Assembly: GCF_003332885.2 (NCBI RefSeq)
Contig: NZ_QOWJ01000013.1
Span: 1-64,000 of the forward strand
DNA length: 64,000 bases
DNA from: Paracnuella aquatica
GTDB taxonomy: Bacteria > Bacteroidota > Bacteroidia > Chitinophagales > Chitinophagaceae
Direction: 5' to 3'
Shown: positions 19,001 through 28,212 of the stretch, one piece after another
Numbering within the stretch: position 1 is the stretch's first letter
How the letters are laid out: every line of letters starts with the position of its first letter
The notes under the pieces: model-generated
The model's database searches: none
What the model was told of the DNA's origin: nothing
Seen by the model: the letters and a program-made list of their open reading frames with translations, nothing else
Program-made: the position numbers and the translations under genes

Positions 19001-20362
19001 ATAGTTTTCGCGGCACTTGAATGCCTGGCCCAGGGTAGTGTTGGCTTGTACCAAATTTGTTGATTGCACTCCAATGACTACGGGCACTGATTGCGGTGTA
19101 GCAGCAGGTTGGTGTACCCGGCTTATTTCTTCGGAGAAAAGAATGGGCAGTGTATTGTATTGGCAACCGGCCAAAATGCCGGTGCTGTCTGTTTTGATCA
19201 ACACCAGCGTATCGCCGTTCCGGGTATTTAGGCCAAACAAAAATCCGCCGTCAAATGAGCGGGCGACCGAAGCAATGGCGGCACCCACCGGAACATCGTA
19301 GGAGCGGATATGTTCGGGGCTGGTTTGATATGCTGCAAAATGACGGAGGAACAACAGTTTGCCCCGTTCCGGAATAGAAAGGCCCAACACATCGCCGGCA
19401 TTGTCCATTGCGGCACGTGCCGTAAAATCTATGGGCTCGTTGCCGGGATAGCGATGCTCCGCCTCGGCGCTTTCAGAAGAATAAAAAACATTGCGCAGGA
19501 ATTTGAACTTACCGCTTCCGTCTTTAATGATGCCCGCAAGCCGGCCCCTGCCGTCGAACTCGGTAATGGCGGTAGCCATCATTTCCTCGCCTGCCCCGTT
19601 TACCGTATGTGCCGATGCGACGGCCCCTGTTGTTTTGTACACCCCGATAATCCTTGCTTCCTTTTTACCGTTGCCGGTGCAGTTCGCCGCTAACCCTAAG
19701 GTTTCGGAATTAATGCTATGGAAACCGCCAAGGCCAGTCATATCGTTGATCTCGATTTGCTGGCTCCAGCGAACAATGCCATCGCCCTGCAGCATCGCCA
19801 GCACCACATCCCGCCCGGCATGTGCCGCCACCGCAATGCCATTTTCACCGAAATAATCCATTGCAAAGGCATCGGGCACAAATGGCAGGGAAATCGTTTT
19901 TACCCAATCGGTAGTAAAGTCGCTGCGCAGCTGCGCAACAAAAGCCCTTTTGCTACCATCCCTGAAAACGCCGCCAACGATAACGTTTCCATTCAGCAAC
20001 GCTTCGCCGCTGGCAATAGCAACATCGGCGCCGGCAATGCGCAGCCTTTGCTGGCTGATGATATCGCCACCGTTGGTCATCTTTACCAGGAGCCCTTCGT
20101 GCACACCTGTTGCAGTGGTAATATTTCCAATCATGACAAATTCGCGGCTTGGCAGTGTTTGCAGCTTTTTCAATTCCAGTTTGCCACCGGCGGCTGCAGG
20201 AATATTTAGGTAAAATGTAGAGGTTTGGCAAATGGGTGCCTGGCTATTTGCTCCAATGAACAGTAAAAGAAATGCAAGCAACCAGACATAGCAATGCAAA
20301 ACACGCCGGGAACAGCATTTGATTAATGAGGTAAATACAGCGAAGCAGTAGCGGCCAAACAA
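16091..20362 (-). CDS. Giant secreted protein with T9SS type B sorting domain (gliding-motility-associated C-terminus)
   Basis: A 1423-residue secreted protein. A hydrophobic signal (WLLAFLLLFIGANSQA) lies at about residues 28-43. The N-terminal 850 residues look like two large propeller-like regions. From about 900, Ig/PKD-like units repeat with the signature LGxDTSxCxGxxVxLxA (LNLGADTSICVGGTVHLNA, NLGRDTSFCAGDSVRLRA and relatives). The last 90 residues are the type B sorting domain: IPNAFTPNTDGRNDLFRP, YNRWGQKVYES, GWDG and a final VMLVR. The frame opens with TTG at 20362 and no ATG lies before the signal, so the exact start is uncertain. It would be exported by the type IX system; no partner gene is adjacent. 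Confidence 0.85.
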   Translation of the reverse strand: MFGRYCFAVFTSLIKCCSRRVLHCYVWLLAFLLLFIGANSQAPICQTSTFYLNIPAAAGGKLELKKLQTLPSREFVMIGNITTATGVHEGLLVKMTNGGDIISQQRLRIAGADVAIASGEALLNGNVIVGGVFRDGSKRAFVAQLRSDFTTDWVKTISLPFVPDAFAMDYFGENGIAVAAHAGRDVVLAMLQGDGIVRWSQQIEINDMTGLGGFHSINSETLGLAANCTGNGKKEARIIGVYKTTGAVASAHTVNGAGEEMMATAITEFDGRGRLAGIIKDGSGKFKFLRNVFYSSESAEAEHRYPGNEPIDFTARAAMDNAGDVLGLSIPERGKLLFLRHFAAYQTSPEHIRSYDVPVGAAIASVARSFDGGFLFGLNTRNGDTLVLIKTDSTGILAGCQYNTLPILFSEEISRVHQPAATPQSVPVVIGVQSTNLVQANTTLGQAFKCRENYCPPATIEDECLQSFFKTYRSGSYVDAVVRSYLMRGNRHIAITGRQDRIIGSEVQSEGGLKLFSENGSFIRGVKIITGMSNAAMISRKMTDSTIMLLTYSSLNNGSRRYTFSLVSDNLEVLWNSTFEPQAGNEFYSSGVFDGMDIHRDDEGNYYLAGSTVGFMEPPKISVYKMDSKGAPQWFKTFSANANTNLGTVKAVSTKSTLIVIAEGNMHGSISVRFDKTTGNVLNGYLYQNSGSGMAYSRFAQKEGNHFIYSGDRNSSFMMASFDTLGRPIKIRSIEQLEIFRAGAMRDGLFYGWSRHFDGNGYKDVLLKADTALNILAFNQYQLLQWNVPHSLAVSAEGNVYAWGRLITNSSDNPFLMKFTSDGALGTCTYTKATPTIIDHDPQARAISFTPVSKTFNSPNIDIRVAAAEYGPVVSELLCSSKPECNQLKIAGAASVCGLGVNYSVRFTTNPGCTQQPMWQYDTAKVTMHQTTDSTAVFRFKQQGAHWIKAGLVAGCTTYFDSLQVYVSQVQSTTLNLGADTSICVGGTVHLNARAGFASYRWQDNSTDSIFAVKAPGMYYVAATDGCGRVFADTIDIKAAAVVPFDLGQDLLKCNSDTVQISLPAGFTNFKWTPSKSLVAKDDRTALAFPAITTQYKATAEYAPGCFATDSITVMVRYAAPVNLGRDTSFCAGDSVRLRAANGFDHYEWNTGHITPELVVKASGDYIINAWDAVGCKSSDTLTILDLYKKPVVHLNRDSLLCAGATRTLDAGSGYTKYLWNDGSNRSTLQVSKVGFYAVAVEDEHGCRGGDSVSIKTVVPLPSAFLPKDTMLCRYSKLTLRPSGNFNTYQWSTGAASKAVTIEQPGYYWLKVTDQFGCTGVDSIFLAAQQCMEGFYIPNAFTPNTDGRNDLFRPLIFGDIIKYHFAVYNRWGQKVYESDEPGRGWDGGYKGIVDKTAAFVWTCTYQLQGADVRHEKGTVMLVR

Positions 20363-21008
20363 GGGAGTTAGCTATTGGTTACCAGATGATATAAGCACAG
20401 CAATATAGACAAAATTCGACAAATTCTGCGCCGGGCATCGCGGCGCGGACTGTGCAAATGCTGTTGGCTGCTATCGCATTTATGATTCAATCGTGGTTGG
20501 TAAAACCGAAAGTGTATTGCTGTATAGCTGTGGACAATTAGGAAATATTATAGTCCGGTTTTTACGACCTGCAGTTATTTGCCCCTTTTGCATCAAATAA
20601 ATTTGCAATTGAAAGAAAAGATAAATATCAAACACTGTTGCCTCAACTGGCATTTTTGTAAGCATCGCAAAGGAGTAATCGCTTAAGCCAAACACCTTAG
20701 ATTTTACACGCATACATCCTTGTTTTCCTTTGCCACATGCAGCTTACACAACTTTCCCACCCCGTGTTATACGGCACAAGCACCCATCATTTTTAAACAA
20801 AATTTCCCTATTAATACCGGAAATCTCCCCCTCATTCGGCAGCCGGATTTTATGTTGCGCATGAAATTGTTCGACCTTCGGTCGGCAAAAAAGAGCGCAG
20901 AAAATAACCGTTGCAGCCAGCATTTTACAGCAGGCCACTCCGGTACATTTTGATACAAAACAAAGCCTGGCGGTGCGTAGCAAAACCATCCCAGCATCTT
21001 AACCAGTT
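20363..21008. other. Gene-free stretch between the T9SS protein and GH43
   Basis: The region between two divergent genes holds only short frames with unlikely composition. I see no RNA gene, repeat or clear promoter box. Promoters for both flanking genes must lie here. Confidence 0.5.
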
Positions 21009-23111
21009 ATGAAGAGACATGCATCCGGACTGAGCGGAAGAACATTGATTGGCCTGTTTACGCTCTTGGCGCTTTTTGCGGCAAGCGGGGTACAGGCACA
21101 GAGCAAGGCGCCCCAGCAAAAAGCAGCGCAGAAATTTGTACACAAGGCCCCAGGCAACCCCTACCTGCCGCTGTGGGAGCACCTGCCCGACGGCGAGCCC
21201 CGGGTTTTTGAAGACCCCGACCGCCCCGGCAAGTACCGGGCTTACATCATCGGGTCGCACGACCTGCGGGTAACCAGCTATTGCGGCCCCGATATCCGCG
21301 CATGGTCAGCACCGGTGGAAGACCTGACCAGCTGGCGTGATGAAGGACCCATTTTTACCTACGAAATTGACGGGCAGTGGGACGTAATGTATGCCCCCGA
21401 CCTGGTGGAGGTAAAACGGAAAGACGGCACCAAGGAATATTACCTGTACCCGCACAGCCGCGGCCCCAACCGCGAGGCAATGGTGTGCAAAAGCAACCGC
21501 CCCGATGGGCCGTTTAAACCCATCAACCTTACGGAAGATGGCAAGCGTACGGTTCCCGGCAGCATCCTGGGTTTTGACCCGGCGGTGTATATCGAGTACG
21601 TAACTGACCCCAAAGATCCCGACTATGAGATCGGTTTCCGGGCCTACGGCTTCTGGGGTTTCCAGCGTTCGTCGGCTGCGCAGCTCGATCAAAAAACCAT
21701 GTATTCGATCCGGCCCGGCACCCAGCCCATCAGCTACCTGCTGCCCGCCAGCTCCCGCTATGGCGTGATCCGCGAACCGCAGGGCACGCAATACCCACAG
21801 ATCTATCCCGGCGAAGACCTGGGCACTTTCAACTTTTTCGAAGCTTCGTCCATCCGCAAAGTGGGCAATAAATATGTAACCGTGTTCAGCGGCTACTCGG
21901 GCCCCGAGTATGGCGTGGGCAGCTCCAACTCCACCCTGCGTTATGCTTACGGCGATTCGCCGCTGGGCCCCTGGAAAAGCGGCGGCGTGGTGGTCGACTC
22001 CCGTGCGCCGGTGCTAAACAAAGACGGCTCCGCCGTGCAAACGACTTATTCAGGCCACAACACCCACGGCAGCATCGAGCTGATCAACGGCCAGTGGTAT
22101 GTATTTTATCACCGTCCTCCGCGGGGTTTTGGCTATGCCCGCCAGGCAGTGGTAGCGCCGGTAACTGTAAAATGGGATGAAAAACCGGTGGCACAAGGCG
22201 GCACCGTTTCCATCCGTGGCTTTGATCCGTATGCGCCGGACAGCGTTTGGTCGGCTAAAGACAGCCAGGGCCGCGAATACAAAGGCGCCGAGGTAACCTC
22301 GGAAGGCTTCCATTTTTACGGGCTTGATCCGTACCAGTATTATTCTGCCGGTTATGCCTCCTATTTGTCCGACAACAGCATCCAGAAAGATTCCTGGGAT
22401 ATTTGGGATAACCACATGCCGATTGAGCAGGTGAAAGCCGGCCACATCATTGGCTATAAATACTTTGGTTTTGGCGGACTGAAAAAAGCGGCGCATGGTT
22501 TGAAGGCATTTGAAGGAACATCGAAAGGCGCCAACACGCAGTTCAACCTTTTCTTGACGCCGAAAACCGACAAAAGCTTTAAGGTGTCCGTTTGGTTGGA
22601 TGGCCCCTGGGACAATGCAACCTGGAAAGGCAAAAAGATAGCCGAGATTGTAGTGCCGGCCAATGCTAAAAAAGAAGTAACCCAGTTTACCGCCGATGTA
22701 GCCCAACATGTAGATGGCCTGGATAAAAAACACGCGATCTTCCTGGTGGCCGATGGCCCCGAGTCGGAAGAATTGTTCAACCTGGCCGGTCTTGGTTTTA
22801 GCTCCAAGAAAAAGAAGATCGTTCGGCCAGTAGTGCCTACCGTGAGCATCTTGGTAAACGGGCAACCGGTAACCATTCCTGCTACGCCGGTACGTTCAAC
22901 CAACGCCAATGGCATTGTGGGTTATGATATTTACGAAACAACCTACCAGGTTCCTGCAGGCACCAACGGTGTGCCCAAGGTAACGGCATCATCCAACAAC
23001 CCGAAAGTAAAAGTATCAGTAACGCAGGCGGAGTCGGCCACCGGCACCGCACAGGTACAGTTCGACTACAACGGTATGGTGAAAACCTACCGGGTGGTGT
23101 ATAAAAATTAA
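21009..23111 (+). CDS. Secreted family 43-type glycoside hydrolase
   Basis: A 700-residue protein with a signal peptide (GLFTLLALFAASGVQAQ, cleavage about residue 31). A five-bladed propeller typical of GH43 follows: GEPRVFEDPDRPGKYRAYII, DVMYAPDLVEV with the pKa-modulating Asp, and FNFFEASSIRKVGNKYV with the likely acid Glu. The usual first Asp of the family appears as GEP, a variant seen in some GH43 groups. About residues 430-610 form a carbohydrate-binding-like beta domain and the C-terminal 90 residues a further beta domain. GH43 enzymes remove arabinose or xylose side chains; the nearby GH127/146 enzyme supports arabinose. Exact substrate is not determinable. Confidence 0.8.
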   Translation: MKRHASGLSGRTLIGLFTLLALFAASGVQAQSKAPQQKAAQKFVHKAPGNPYLPLWEHLPDGEPRVFEDPDRPGKYRAYIIGSHDLRVTSYCGPDIRAWSAPVEDLTSWRDEGPIFTYEIDGQWDVMYAPDLVEVKRKDGTKEYYLYPHSRGPNREAMVCKSNRPDGPFKPINLTEDGKRTVPGSILGFDPAVYIEYVTDPKDPDYEIGFRAYGFWGFQRSSAAQLDQKTMYSIRPGTQPISYLLPASSRYGVIREPQGTQYPQIYPGEDLGTFNFFEASSIRKVGNKYVTVFSGYSGPEYGVGSSNSTLRYAYGDSPLGPWKSGGVVVDSRAPVLNKDGSAVQTTYSGHNTHGSIELINGQWYVFYHRPPRGFGYARQAVVAPVTVKWDEKPVAQGGTVSIRGFDPYAPDSVWSAKDSQGREYKGAEVTSEGFHFYGLDPYQYYSAGYASYLSDNSIQKDSWDIWDNHMPIEQVKAGHIIGYKYFGFGGLKKAAHGLKAFEGTSKGANTQFNLFLTPKTDKSFKVSVWLDGPWDNATWKGKKIAEIVVPANAKKEVTQFTADVAQHVDGLDKKHAIFLVADGPESEELFNLAGLGFSSKKKKIVRPVVPTVSILVNGQPVTIPATPVRSTNANGIVGYDIYETTYQVPAGTNGVPKVTASSNNPKVKVSVTQAESATGTAQVQFDYNGMVKTYRVVYKN

Positions 23112-23158
23112 AGCAACGGCTGCCGCACAGCGGCTGTTGAATCTATTTTAATATGAAC

Positions 23159-23190
23159 AAAAAGAGCGATTCTCCGGAATTGCTCTTTTT
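23159..23190. terminator. Terminator after GH43
   Basis: AAAAAGAGC pairs with GCTCTTTTT around a 14-base loop, with a T-rich end. It stands 50 bp after the GH43 stop. Confidence 0.7.
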
Positions 23191-23336
23191 GTTTGCCCAT
23201 ACGGCAATGGCTGCATTGTTAACCTTCCGCTTACATGGCACGACTTGTGTCTTTTACCTACAACCAAATGCACCTTCATTTGTAAAAAATAAGTACTGCA
23301 ACGATTGCAAACAGAATTAATAAATGCCAATCATCC

Positions 23337-23711
23337 ATGCGCATCATTTTATTCATCATAAGCATCTTCATCATGTCCAATGCAGCAGCACAGTTTTCGA
23401 AGAAAAGAGCCCTGTTCATCTTTGGCGATCCTAAAAGCGAAACGGTAAAAGAGCAATTGGCGTTGCTGAAAAAAGAAGCGGCCGGCGTGAACGATCGCGA
23501 CCTGAACATAACAACCGTAGCCGGCGAAGAAAAATGGCTCAAAAAATACGAAGTGGCGCCCGGCACTCCATTTACCATCATCCTGGTCGGTAAAGACGGC
23601 GGTGAAAAATTCCGCTCCGAAAAACTGACACAGCCATCTGAACTATTCAATATCATTGATGCCATGCCCATGCGCCAGTCGGAAATGCGCCGCAGCAAAA
23701 ATGAGCAATAG
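23337..23711 (+). CDS. Secreted DUF4174 domain-containing protein
   Basis: A 124-residue protein with an N-terminal signal (IILFIISIFIMSNAAAQ). The body has the DUF4174 order: RALFIFGDPKSETVKEQL, a short helix, RDLNITTVAG, and FTIILVGKDGGEKFRSE, which resembles a thioredoxin-like fold without the CxxC pair. Length is normal for the family. The function is unknown. It sits between GH43 and the cupin gene, after its own terminator-separated start, so operon membership is unlikely. Confidence 0.75.
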   Translation: MRIILFIISIFIMSNAAAQFSKKRALFIFGDPKSETVKEQLALLKKEAAGVNDRDLNITTVAGEEKWLKKYEVAPGTPFTIILVGKDGGEKFRSEKLTQPSELFNIIDAMPMRQSEMRRSKNEQ

Positions 23712-23926
23712 TTGCATGGTAAAAAACATCTCTATCTAATAGGTTCATCAGGCATCACTCCACGTTTTACAGTACTTTCTCTCACCAAGCAATTTGTCCA
23801 AGCGCCCCTACCGTGCAGCTTGCAACCCTTCACGCCGATCGTTATCTTAACCGTTGAACTCCATTGCCCTATTTATTTCAACCGCCGACATAATAGTATT
23901 GGTAAACAAAAATTCAATTGAACCCG

Positions 23927-24433
23927 ATGAGCAATGCAACGCAAGATGTGATTTTTATTTCCAACGGTGCAGGTCCATGTGTTGGCATCGCCGGCGGCAT
24001 GTACCAGACCATTATTTCCGGAGCACAAACAGGCGGCAGCTACGCAATGATCCACATGCAGGTGCCACCCGGCGGCGGGCCTGCACCGCATGCCCACCCG
24101 CAGATGCAGGAGTCGTTTTATGTATTGGAAGGCACGGTTGAATTTATAACCGAAAAGGGCAGCCAGCTGGCGCAAAAGGGCGATTTTATCCAGATCCCGC
24201 TCAATGGGCCGGTGCATTGTTTCAAAAATAAAGGCAACGAAAATGCACGCCTCCTGTGCACCGTACTGCCTGCGGGACTGGAAGCATTTTTCGAACAGGC
24301 AGGCCAGCCACTGGTTGGTGGCGAGCCAAGCCCTGCACCGCAAATGGACGAGGCCGCGCAACAAAGGCTTGCAGCATTGGCCAAACAATATGGGCAAGTA
24401 TTGTACCCGCCCGATTATTTCAGCAAACGCTGA
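23927..24433 (+). CDS. Single-domain cupin protein
   Basis: A 168-residue cytosolic protein starting at ATG 23927 (MSNATQDVIF); an in-frame TTG at 23918 is less likely. The cupin core shows the two motifs: GGGPAPHAHPQMQESFYVLEG with His and Glu metal ligands, and GDFIQIPLNGPVHCFKNKG with the final His. The pattern fits quercetinase-like or sugar-related cupins. The C-terminal tail is helical (AQQRLAALAKQYGQV). Substrate is unknown. Its position between two glycoside hydrolases does not prove a carbohydrate role. Confidence 0.8.
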   Translation: MSNATQDVIFISNGAGPCVGIAGGMYQTIISGAQTGGSYAMIHMQVPPGGGPAPHAHPQMQESFYVLEGTVEFITEKGSQLAQKGDFIQIPLNGPVHCFKNKGNENARLLCTVLPAGLEAFFEQAGQPLVGGEPSPAPQMDEAAQQRLAALAKQYGQVLYPPDYFSKR

Positions 24434-24896
24434 AACGGCTACACCTTGCCACAGGTAATTTGATATAAAACAATCAACCACCTGCTCAGCAAAGAATTTC
24501 CAAACGCAACAAGGGCCGCTCCGCCAGGCGCCATATCACCGTTTACCAACACGCTGAATTATTTGCCCAACTGCTGCACCGCTTTTTGCAGGCCAACGCC
24601 CAAGAACAACAGCAGCGGCCCGCCCCTTTTCAGCAGCTGCGCTGCCAGTTAATATCATTGGGTTTTTAGCTAAAATAAGCCCATAAAAAAACGGGTGACT
24701 GGCCTAATTTCATGGCGCATTTTCCGAACAATTTTTCTTTATCAAATAGATTGTTTTTCAAATGCTTACCGGCGGTTGTGCAAACAATATTATAATGCAA
24801 GCCAACGGCAAAAGCAGGGAAATGCGCATCGGGCTAAAACGTTTGGAACCATCAATAAGCGGCCCGCATCGGGCCCTTTGTGAAATTTACTGACAC
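24434..24896. other. Gene-free stretch upstream of GH127/146
   Basis: No convincing gene. At 24658-24684 an imperfect stem (TGGGTTTTTAGC with TAAAATAAGCCCA) may be a weak terminator for the cupin gene. On the minus strand at about 24582-24645 a short stretch reads like protein but has no start and no recognisable family. Confidence 0.4.
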
Positions 24897-27800
24897 ATGA
24901 ACATGCTTACCACCTTTTTTCGGATCACCCTCTTGCTCTTATTCATCGGCGTTGCACCGGCCAGCGTACGAGCCCAGAACGGCGACCAGATCCTCGACGG
25001 CATTGGCGAAACCGGCATGATAGCACGCTATGTTTTTAACGGCGATGCCCGCGACTGGTCGCGCAACAACCTGCATGCAAAGCTGCAGGGCAGCGGCGCC
25101 CAGTTTGTAACCGATACGCGTTTTGGCAAAGTACTATCGCTGCCCGGCGATGGCGGCTCTTTTGTGTCGCTCCCTGCCGAAGCGCTGCAGGACCTGGAGT
25201 CGATCAGCATTTCGGGCTGGGTACAACTGCGCTCTGCTGGCACCAGCCAGCCGCTGTTCGATTTTGGCCGCGACGGCGGACAGCATTTTTTTGCCACCCA
25301 AAACAGCACCAGTGGGCAGGATGGACTGCAGGCAGCAATTGCCACAGGCAAAGGCCCAGCCAAAGCCGCCGTTGCGCCGCCGCTGTCGCTGAACAAATGG
25401 GTACACCTGGCCATTGTAATTGATGTGCCCTCCAAAACACTCACTACTTACGTGGACAGCAAACAGGCAGGTGAAGCAAAAGGCATTGCACTGGAACTGA
25501 CCGATGTGTTTGGTGCGCAGCCCTCCGATAAGCGTCAATTGTTGATTGGTAAATCCTTGCTGGCGGGCAATGCCAGCCTCAATGCGCTGGTGCACGATTT
25601 TCGTATTTACCGGGTGCCCCTGAGCCGGGCCCAGGTAGCCGGTATTTTCAGCAATGCACAACAGGGCATCAACCAGGGAGCCGTAAACACTACAGCCAAA
25701 AAAGAAGACGAGCTGCCGAAATTTTCACCAACCGAATCACAACTGTATAATGCTTACTTGGTGGGCGTCTCTGATGTGCAGGTGGAAACCGAAACCGGCC
25801 ACCTGCCCCGTTTTCCCAGCCATGTTTCCGGCACTTATAAAGGCGGTGTGAAAGGCCCGCAGGTGCGGGTGATATGGCCTGCCGATGTGGACAACACCGC
25901 CGTTTTGAAACAGGGCAAATACACCGTAACCGGCCGCGTTGCCGGAACCAGTTTTGCACCCAAAGCAACAGTTGTTGTAAAAGACGCCGGCAAAAAAGCG
26001 GCGCCCAATGCAAAGCTCGAAGCATTCCACCTGAGCCAGGTTTCGCTGCAAACCGATGCGCATGGCCACGCCACCAAGTTTGTGCAAAACCGAGACAAGT
26101 TTATCAACACGCTGGCCCAAACAGATCCCAATTCGTTCCTGTATATGTTTCGCCATGCGTTTGGCCAGCCGCAGCCCGAAGGCGCCAAGCCCTTAGGTGT
26201 GTGGGACAGCCGCGATACCAAGCTGCGTGGCCATGCCACCGGTCACTATCTTACGGCTATTGCGCAGGCCTATGCCGGCACGGGTTACGATAAAAAACTG
26301 CAGGAGGCTTTTGCGCAAAAAATGACCTACCTGGTCAATACGCTATACGACCTGTCGCAACTATCCGGCAAGCCCAAACAAGCCGGCGGCACGCATGTGG
26401 CCGATGCGAAAGCAGTGCCGCATGGCCCTGGCAAGACCGAATACGATTCGGACCTGAGCGATGCAGGCATCCGCACCGATTACTGGAACTGGGGCACCGG
26501 CTACATCAGCGCCTATCCTCCCGATCAATTCATCATGCTGGAACAGGGAGCTAAATATGGCGGACAAAAAAACCAGATCTGGGCGCCTTATTATACGCTG
26601 CACAAGATCATGGCTGGACTGATGGATGTGTATGAAGTAAGCGGCAACAAAAAAGCGCTGGACATTGCCAATAACATGGGTACTTGGGTGCATGCCCGCC
26701 TGAGCCAATTGCCCAAAGACACACTGATCAAAATGTGGAATACCTATATAGCCGGGGAGTATGGCGGCATGAACGAAGCCATGGCCCGCCTGTACCGCAT
26801 TACCAAAAACGAGAACCACCTGAAAACAGCGCAATTGTTCGATAATGTAAAGGTGTTTTTTGGCGACACTGCCCATGTGCACGGACTGGCCAAAAACGTG
26901 GACCTGTTTCGCGGGCTGCATGCCAACCAGCATATCCCGCAAATTGTGGGCAGCATTGAAATGTACGCCGTGTCGAAGCAGCCGGAATACTACCGCGTGG
27001 CCGACAACTTTTGGCACAAAGCCGTGAACGATTATATGTACAGCATTGGCGGTGTGGCCGGTGCCCGCAACCCGGCCAACGCGGAGTGTTTTATCAGCCA
27101 GCCGGGCACCTTGTATGAAAACGGTTTTTCGTCGGGTGGACAAAACGAAACCTGCGCCACCTACAACATGCTGAAGCTGACCACCAACCTGTTCCTGTTT
27201 GACCAGCGCGGCGAGTTGATGGATTATTACGAGCGGGGATTGTACAACCACATATTGGCATCGGTGGCGGAAAACAGCCCTGCCAATACCTATCATGTAC
27301 CGCTGAAGCCCGGTTCAGTAAAGCAGTTTGGCAATCCCAATATGACCGGATTTACCTGTTGCAACGGCACTGCCATTGAAAGCAGCACCAAATTGCAAAA
27401 CGCCATTTACTTCAAGAGCATAGACAACAATGCGCTGTATGTAAACCTGTATGTGCCTTCAACCCTCAACTGGACCGAACGCAACATTACCGTGGAGCAA
27501 ACCACCAGCTTTCCTAAAGAAGAAGGCACGAAACTAGCGGTAAGGGGCAATGGCAAATTTGATGTGCATGTGCGGGTGCCGTCATGGGCTACCAAAGGTT
27601 TTTTTGTACAGATCAATGGCCGCGAACAAAAGTTGGAGGCCAAACCCGGCAGCTACCTCAAGATCAGCCGCAGCTGGAAAGATGGCGACGTGATCTCCAT
27701 TAAAATGCCGTTCGGCTTTCACCTCGACCCGGTGATGGACCAACCCAATATTGCCAGCCTGTTTTATGGGCCGGTGCTGCTGGCGGCACAAGAGCCAGAG

Positions 27801-27965
27801 GCGCGGAAAGAATGGCGCACCGTTACGCTGGATGCAGCCGATATCAGCAAATCCATTAAAGGCGATGGGCAAAAACTGGAATTCACTATTGGCGATGTGG
27901 TGTTCAAACCTTTTTACGAAACCTACGGCCGCCACTCGGTTTATCTCGATGTGCGATTGAAATAA
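24897..27965 (+). CDS. Secreted beta-L-arabinofuranosidase-like enzyme (GH127/GH146) with LamG and Ig-like domains
   Basis: A 1022-residue protein: signal peptide (LLLFIGVAPASVRAQ), a LamG/concanavalin-like domain at about 30-250 (ARYVFNGDARDWSRNN, ISISGWVQLRS), a bacterial Ig-like domain at about 270-370, then an alpha/alpha barrel of the DUF1680 type (GHYLTAIAQAYAGT, WAPYYTLHKIMAGLMDVYE). The zinc/nucleophile set is present: QNETCATYNMLKL (Glu and Cys) and FTCCNGTAIES (paired Cys). These match the Cys-based GH127/146 mechanism on beta-L-arabinofuranosides. No SusC/SusD pair is adjacent. With GH43 upstream, arabinose-containing plant glycans or glycoproteins are the likely target. Confidence 0.87.
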   Translation: MNMLTTFFRITLLLLFIGVAPASVRAQNGDQILDGIGETGMIARYVFNGDARDWSRNNLHAKLQGSGAQFVTDTRFGKVLSLPGDGGSFVSLPAEALQDLESISISGWVQLRSAGTSQPLFDFGRDGGQHFFATQNSTSGQDGLQAAIATGKGPAKAAVAPPLSLNKWVHLAIVIDVPSKTLTTYVDSKQAGEAKGIALELTDVFGAQPSDKRQLLIGKSLLAGNASLNALVHDFRIYRVPLSRAQVAGIFSNAQQGINQGAVNTTAKKEDELPKFSPTESQLYNAYLVGVSDVQVETETGHLPRFPSHVSGTYKGGVKGPQVRVIWPADVDNTAVLKQGKYTVTGRVAGTSFAPKATVVVKDAGKKAAPNAKLEAFHLSQVSLQTDAHGHATKFVQNRDKFINTLAQTDPNSFLYMFRHAFGQPQPEGAKPLGVWDSRDTKLRGHATGHYLTAIAQAYAGTGYDKKLQEAFAQKMTYLVNTLYDLSQLSGKPKQAGGTHVADAKAVPHGPGKTEYDSDLSDAGIRTDYWNWGTGYISAYPPDQFIMLEQGAKYGGQKNQIWAPYYTLHKIMAGLMDVYEVSGNKKALDIANNMGTWVHARLSQLPKDTLIKMWNTYIAGEYGGMNEAMARLYRITKNENHLKTAQLFDNVKVFFGDTAHVHGLAKNVDLFRGLHANQHIPQIVGSIEMYAVSKQPEYYRVADNFWHKAVNDYMYSIGGVAGARNPANAECFISQPGTLYENGFSSGGQNETCATYNMLKLTTNLFLFDQRGELMDYYERGLYNHILASVAENSPANTYHVPLKPGSVKQFGNPNMTGFTCCNGTAIESSTKLQNAIYFKSIDNNALYVNLYVPSTLNWTERNITVEQTTSFPKEEGTKLAVRGNGKFDVHVRVPSWATKGFFVQINGREQKLEAKPGSYLKISRSWKDGDVISIKMPFGFHLDPVMDQPNIASLFYGPVLLAAQEPEARKEWRTVTLDAADISKSIKGDGQKLEFTIGDVVFKPFYETYGRHSVYLDVRLK

Positions 27966-27984
27966 GCCCTTTGGGCAAAAGGTA

Positions 27985-28025
27985 AAAAGGGCCGTTGCAT
28001 TTTAGTGCAACGGCCCTTTTCTTTT
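27985..28025. terminator. Strong terminator after GH127/146
   Basis: AAAAGGGCCGTTGCA and TGCAACGGCCCTTTT form a perfect 15-bp stem around TTTTAG, followed by CTTTTT. Confidence 0.92.
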
Positions 28026-28060
28026 TGAGAAAAAAATGCACTCTTCATTCGCCAGCACGA

Positions 28061-28176
28061 TCATGCCGAACTTGTTTCGGCAGCTTCACGATAAGATGCA
28101 TTTTGAAAAGACGGAAGCCAGTCGTTGAAAGAAGCGTTTAAAGTGAAGAGGTATGCCGAATCAAGTTCCGCATGAC
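28061..28176. repeat. Inverted pair of REP-like palindromes (TGCCGAA family)
   Basis: The first unit (28061-28089) contains TGCCGAACTTGTTTCGGCA, a short hairpin. The second (28142-28176) is a diverged inverted copy: its reverse complement contains ATGCGGAACTTGATTCGGCA followed by the same CTTCAC ending. The two face each other 52 bp apart between a terminator and the next gene. The ATGC(C/T)GAACTTGTTTC core is a widespread intergenic repeat type in bacteria. A related single unit is at 58876-58904. Confidence 0.7.
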
Positions 28177-28212
28177 ATTTACCTGGTGCAAAAACATTTT
28201 GCATACAAACTT

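Noticed and set aside
22050-22865. A 271-codon minus-strand frame inside the GH43 gene
   Set aside because: Antisense shadow; no signal, motif or own spacing.
24582-24645. A protein-like minus-strand stretch (LAAQLLKRGGPLLLFLGVG)
   Set aside because: About 30 codons with no start and no recognised family; could be a gene remnant but not supportable.
26361-27296. A 311-codon minus-strand frame inside the GH127/146 gene
   Set aside because: Antisense shadow over the catalytic region of a clear enzyme.
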